NCBI GenBank assembly: GCA_002083475.1
Contig: LWDI01000093.1
Span: 1 to 41,978, forward strand
Reading direction: 5' to 3'
DNA length: 41,978 nucleotides
Source of the DNA: Proteobacteria bacterium SG_bin5
GTDB lineage: Bacteria > Pseudomonadota > Alphaproteobacteria > Sphingomonadales > Sphingomonadaceae
Under the pieces are notes generated by a model that worked only from the letters and a program-made list of their open reading frames with translations, was not told the origin of the DNA and did no database searches. Position 1 is the first letter of the stretch, and every line of letters begins with the position of its first letter. The position numbers were made by a program, and so were the translations under genes. Below are positions 39,313-41,978 of the stretch, piece after piece.

Positions 39313-40295
39313 TGGCTGGACCATATGGCATCGAGCCGGTCAACGTGCTTGGCGTGCTCGGCGCCGTGCAGCAGATGCGCGCGAACCGGACGCAGCAGAT
39401 GATTGCCCAACAGGAATTTGAGCTAAACAAGGCCAAGCTGGCGCGCGAACAGCAGCGCTCGGACCTTGTTTCTCGTGTTTTCGGCCCGCAGGCGAAAGGA
39501 GGTGATCCGGCATCTGGTGGCGTGGCTCCAAGTGCTGAAATGCCTGGGGCCACGGCATCCCAGCCCCCCGCCGCGCTGGTTGATCCGGCGCGACTGCCCC
39601 CGCGCACCGATGGGGCGAAGATCAACACGGACGCATTGCGCCAACTGTACGCGATTGACCCGGAATACGCCAAGCAGCTTCAGGATATTATCTATTCCGC
39701 AAATAGGGAGCAGTTGGAACAGACCCAGCGCGTGGGCGAGGCGATTGGCAGAGCCGCGTATCGGTTAAAGCAGTTGCCTCCGGAACAGCGCGCCGCTGAG
39801 TTCCGCGCGATGGTTCCGAGCCTTCAGCAATACGGGCTGGGGCAAGAGCAGTTCAGCCAGATCGGCGATTTGAGCGACCAGACCTTGGATCGGTTCATTA
39901 CGATGGGCCAGAGCCTCAAGGAGCTTGTGACGCCGAAGCTTACGATTCTTGGCGCTGGGGAGATCGCGTTTGATCCTCGGACGCGGCAAACGGTGTTCGA
40001 AAGCCCATATATCAAGGGCGCCGACAACACCCTCTACGCGAACCCGAACGCTGGCGCGGTTGCTGGTGCCTCCGGTGCCGCGCCCCAGCCCCCGGCGTTG
40101 GGCAACCCGACCGAGGGGGGTTTTGCACTACCGGATCAGGTAGGGCCGCTTATCCAATCGCTCGGCCCGCAGGGGTTCTTGCGGTGGCAGCAGCGGAACC
40201 GCGTGCCTGTGGCGGTGGAAAGCCCAACTCAAGCGCGCAGCCTGCCCAAAGGAACCATTATCCGGGCGCCCGATGGAAGGATTTTTGAGCGGTGA
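39312..40295 (+). CDS. Putative virion-internal/ejection protein
   Basis: A 327-residue, helix-rich protein. Its N-terminal coiled region (VLGVLGAVQQMRANRTQQMIAQQEFELNKAKLAREQQRSDLVSRVF) and later LPPEQRAAEFRAMVPSLQQYG and LGQEQFSQIGDLSDQTLDRFITMGQSLKEL are typical of podovirus-type internal virion or DNA-transfer proteins; this is a pattern resemblance, not a firm family hit. The C-terminus (TPVAVESPTQA-like AVESPTQARSLPKGTIIRAPDGRIFER) is a short beta tail often seen at the end of such proteins. It overlaps the next gene (GTGA). Confidence 0.6.
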   Translation: MAGPYGIEPVNVLGVLGAVQQMRANRTQQMIAQQEFELNKAKLAREQQRSDLVSRVFGPQAKGGDPASGGVAPSAEMPGATASQPPAALVDPARLPPRTDGAKINTDALRQLYAIDPEYAKQLQDIIYSANREQLEQTQRVGEAIGRAAYRLKQLPPEQRAAEFRAMVPSLQQYGLGQEQFSQIGDLSDQTLDRFITMGQSLKELVTPKLTILGAGEIAFDPRTRQTVFESPYIKGADNTLYANPNAGAVAGASGAAPQPPALGNPTEGGFALPDQVGPLIQSLGPQGFLRWQQRNRVPVAVESPTQARSLPKGTIIRAPDGRIFER

Positions 40296-41978
40296 TTGAT
40301 GATCAGGATCCTTGGGCGGAGTTCAAGCCGGTTGGCGGCCAAGCGCTTCCATCCGCCGGGCAGCAAGTGCGCGATCCGTGGGCGGAATTTAACCCCGTGT
40401 CGTCACGACCCGCCACACGGCCGGCTCCGCCGTTGGTGCCGCTGACACCGCCGCGCCAGCCAGCGCCGCAGACGCCGACGCAGGCTGCGCTCGACGAGCA
40501 GCGGCTTGCCAACGATAAGGCTGACGCTGAAGCGAAGCGCCGCAAGATGGCGGACGACGAGCTGGAGCGGATGTATGGTAAGCCGCCGCCTGGATTCCGC
40601 TATAAGCCCGATCCCCGCGAAGGCGTTGAGCCGATCCCTGGTGGACCGGACGACCCGAAGCGCAAAGAAACTGCCGATGCCCTGGCGCAGCGTCGCGCCG
40701 AACTACTTAACGTGGTTCGGAAAGCGCAGCTGGCTAAGCAGCTTGCGCAAGAAGGCTGGATGGCAACGGGCTTTGGCTCGGGAACGATGGCGTCGATTGG
40801 TGGCACGAAGGCTAAGGATTTGGCCGCTACGCTGGACACGATCAAGGGCAACATTGCCTTTACCAACCTTCAGCAGATGCGGCAGAATAGTCCGACGGGC
40901 GGCGCAATCGGCAACGTGACCGACGCCGACATGCGGCTTCTGCAAAGCACGATCGCGTCGCTCGATCAGAGCCAAAGCGGCGAGCAGTTCAGCCGCTCGC
41001 TTGATGACGTGATTGATCACTACGGAGACATCTATCGGCGCATTGGTGGCGACGAAAGGGCGCTGAACGAAGCTAAGGGCATGCTGCCCGGTGTGAGCGA
41101 TGGTCGCGGCGCTGATGCCATGCCTGGGCCTGCGCTTGGAAGCGGAGGTGGATCAAACGGCGGCCAGCAAGCCGCAGCCGGACCTAGGCCGTACGAAGGG
41201 CGCGCTGAGATCACCACTGGCGCGATGCAGTTCGCAACCGACACCGATCGCCGGTACGCAGCGGTGCTTCAGTCGATCCTTGATCGCGGTGGTACCTTTG
41301 CGGACGCAATGGCAGTGGCTCGCGAATATGGTAACGCGCCGACTGGTGAGGCTCTGGCGAAATTTCGCCAAGCATGGAACGAAGCCCTTAAGTGGAACAA
41401 GCGCAACGGGAATTCTGGCTGGGGAAAGGCGAAAGTTTCAATTCCTCAATCAGGCCGGCGCGACACGACTACAACCGAGAAAATTGTCGGCAGTATCGCC
41501 AGCAATCCGGTAGGCGCATCGATCGTGGGGTATGCCAATGGCAGCGTCCCTTTCGATGATGAACTCTACGGCGCGGCGGATTCGCTGCTTACCGGCAAGC
41601 CGATGGATCAGGCGATTGCTGAGGCCGATTTCAAAAAAGGGCTAATTCGCGATACCAACCCTCTTGCTTTCGGCATTGGGCAAGTTGCGGGCGGTGTCAG
41701 CACGATGCTCGCGACCGGCGGCGTGGCGGGCGTCGGTCGCGGAGCCGCTGCATTGGCGCCGCGTGCGCTGGCCCTCGACGCAGGCTATGGCGCGGTATTC
41801 GGGGCGGGCGAGAACAATCAGGACAGGCTTGGCGGTGCGCTTGCTGGCGGCGCTCTGGGGGCTGCTGGCGGCGCGTTGGGGCGCACGATTGGCGAGCGAG
41901 TAGTTGGGCCAACGGTAAATGCTGTCGCTCGCCGGCTTGGCGGCGGTGCCGCCCCGGTTCCGGCATCGGAGCGCCTTT
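40292..41978 (+). CDS. Large putative virion-internal protein, 3' end outside window
   Basis: The frame starts at GTG 40292, overlapping the previous stop, and is open to the window end: 562 codons with no stop. The N-terminus carries two copies of the short motif DPWAEF (residues 6-11 and 28-33), followed by a proline-rich linker. Then come a charged coiled region (RLANDKADAEAKRRKMADDELERMYG), FGSGTMASIGGTKAKDLAATLDTIKGNIAFTNLQQMRQNSPTGGAIGNVTDADMRLLQSTIASLD, and a Gly/Ala-rich hydrophobic region near residue 485 on (LATGGVAGVGRGAAALAP... GALAGGALGAAGGALG). The composition matches large ejection proteins whose Gly/Ala segments cross membranes. That fits a podovirus-like injection apparatus; the assignment is by resemblance. 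Confidence 0.65.
   Translation, partial: MIDDQDPWAEFKPVGGQALPSAGQQVRDPWAEFNPVSSRPATRPAPPLVPLTPPRQPAPQTPTQAALDEQRLANDKADAEAKRRKMADDELERMYGKPPPGFRYKPDPREGVEPIPGGPDDPKRKETADALAQRRAELLNVVRKAQLAKQLAQEGWMATGFGSGTMASIGGTKAKDLAATLDTIKGNIAFTNLQQMRQNSPTGGAIGNVTDADMRLLQSTIASLDQSQSGEQFSRSLDDVIDHYGDIYRRIGGDERALNEAKGMLPGVSDGRGADAMPGPALGSGGGSNGGQQAAAGPRPYEGRAEITTGAMQFATDTDRRYAAVLQSILDRGGTFADAMAVAREYGNAPTGEALAKFRQAWNEALKWNKRNGNSGWGKAKVSIPQSGRRDTTTTEKIVGSIASNPVGASIVGYANGSVPFDDELYGAADSLLTGKPMDQAIAEADFKKGLIRDTNPLAFGIGQVAGGVSTMLATGGVAGVGRGAAALAPRALALDAGYGAVFGAGENNQDRLGGALAGGALGAAGGALGRTIGERVVGPTVNAVARRLGGGAAPVPASERL

Larger units (their letters stand above)
31336..41978. mobile_element. Left part of an integrated prophage or satellite-like element
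   Basis: The boundary is set by the tRNA-Pro fragment, and all genes inside run on the plus strand with frequent ATGA overlaps. Content in order: integrase, unknown cysteine-cluster protein, AlpA-like HTH, two small proteins, CHC2/Toprim primase-like, DUF3987 protein, unknown, XRE HTH, ribbon-helix-helix, unknown, and two proteins of ejection/virion-internal style. Base and codon use is less GC-biased than the flanking chromosome. No packaging or capsid gene is present in the 10.6 kb seen; the right end is outside. Confidence 0.85.

Noticed and set aside
1..41978. CRISPR array or insertion sequence
   Set aside because: No regularly spaced direct repeats with unique spacers, and no transposase gene was seen.

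Overview
This is a GC-rich chromosomal segment from an alphaproteobacterium, most likely a sphingomonad (Sphingomonas or a close relative). The basis is protein character (FlhA, FlgB-L and FliA style, a CHC2-type phage primase), strong GC3 bias, and several families of palindromic intergenic repeats of the kind common in sphingomonads. The genus is inferred, not proven.

Layout. (1) 1-2181: end of the cobalamin pathway (cobD partial, cobQ). (2) 2203-9178: housekeeping and unknown genes: a GNAT/FemAB-like acetyltransferase, a DUF2721 membrane protein, a TetR regulator, a tightly coupled three-gene exported operon built around an M48 metalloprotease with TPRs (4739-7298), a type II NADH dehydrogenase, and a small exported protein. 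(3) 9182-27164: a large flagellar region. It holds motB-motA (minus strand); the operon for a flagellar-type lytic transglycosylase, flhA and fliA (minus); flgM-flgN (minus); a second, divergent MotA/MotB-like pair followed by flgA (minus); and the long plus-strand operon flgBCDEFGHIJKL. Two exact sigma-54 promoter sequences (TGGCACG-N4-TTGCT) and one with a single mismatch sit in front of the flg operon, the transglycosylase-flhA-fliA operon and the second stator pair. This suggests a hierarchy in which RpoN drives the hook-basal-body genes and fliA, FlgM restrains FliA, and FliA then drives late genes such as motAB. FlgJ here is only the rod-binding half, and the peptidoglycan-cutting activity is a separate gene in the flhA operon. 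(4) 27366-31332: a divergent pair of exported amide-cleaving enzymes, an amidase-signature hydrolase and a PvdQ/penicillin-acylase-type N-terminal nucleophile hydrolase. (5) 31336-41978: the left part of an integrated element. It begins with a 48-bp 3' fragment of a tRNA-Pro(GGG) gene (attachment site) and a P4-type tyrosine integrase. Next come an unknown cysteine-cluster protein, an AlpA-like HTH protein, small proteins, a CHC2/Toprim primase-like protein, a DUF3987 replication protein, an XRE-type HTH protein, a 48-residue ribbon-helix-helix protein, and two proteins resembling virion-internal/DNA-ejection proteins. The last of these runs off the window. No terminase, portal, capsid or tail gene is seen, so the element may be a prophage with its head genes further right, or a satellite.

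Palindromic repeats lie at most operon borders in part 3 and probably act as terminators or spacers. Codon use in 4739-7298 and in the integrated element is visibly less GC-biased than in the flagellar and cobalamin genes, consistent with transfer.
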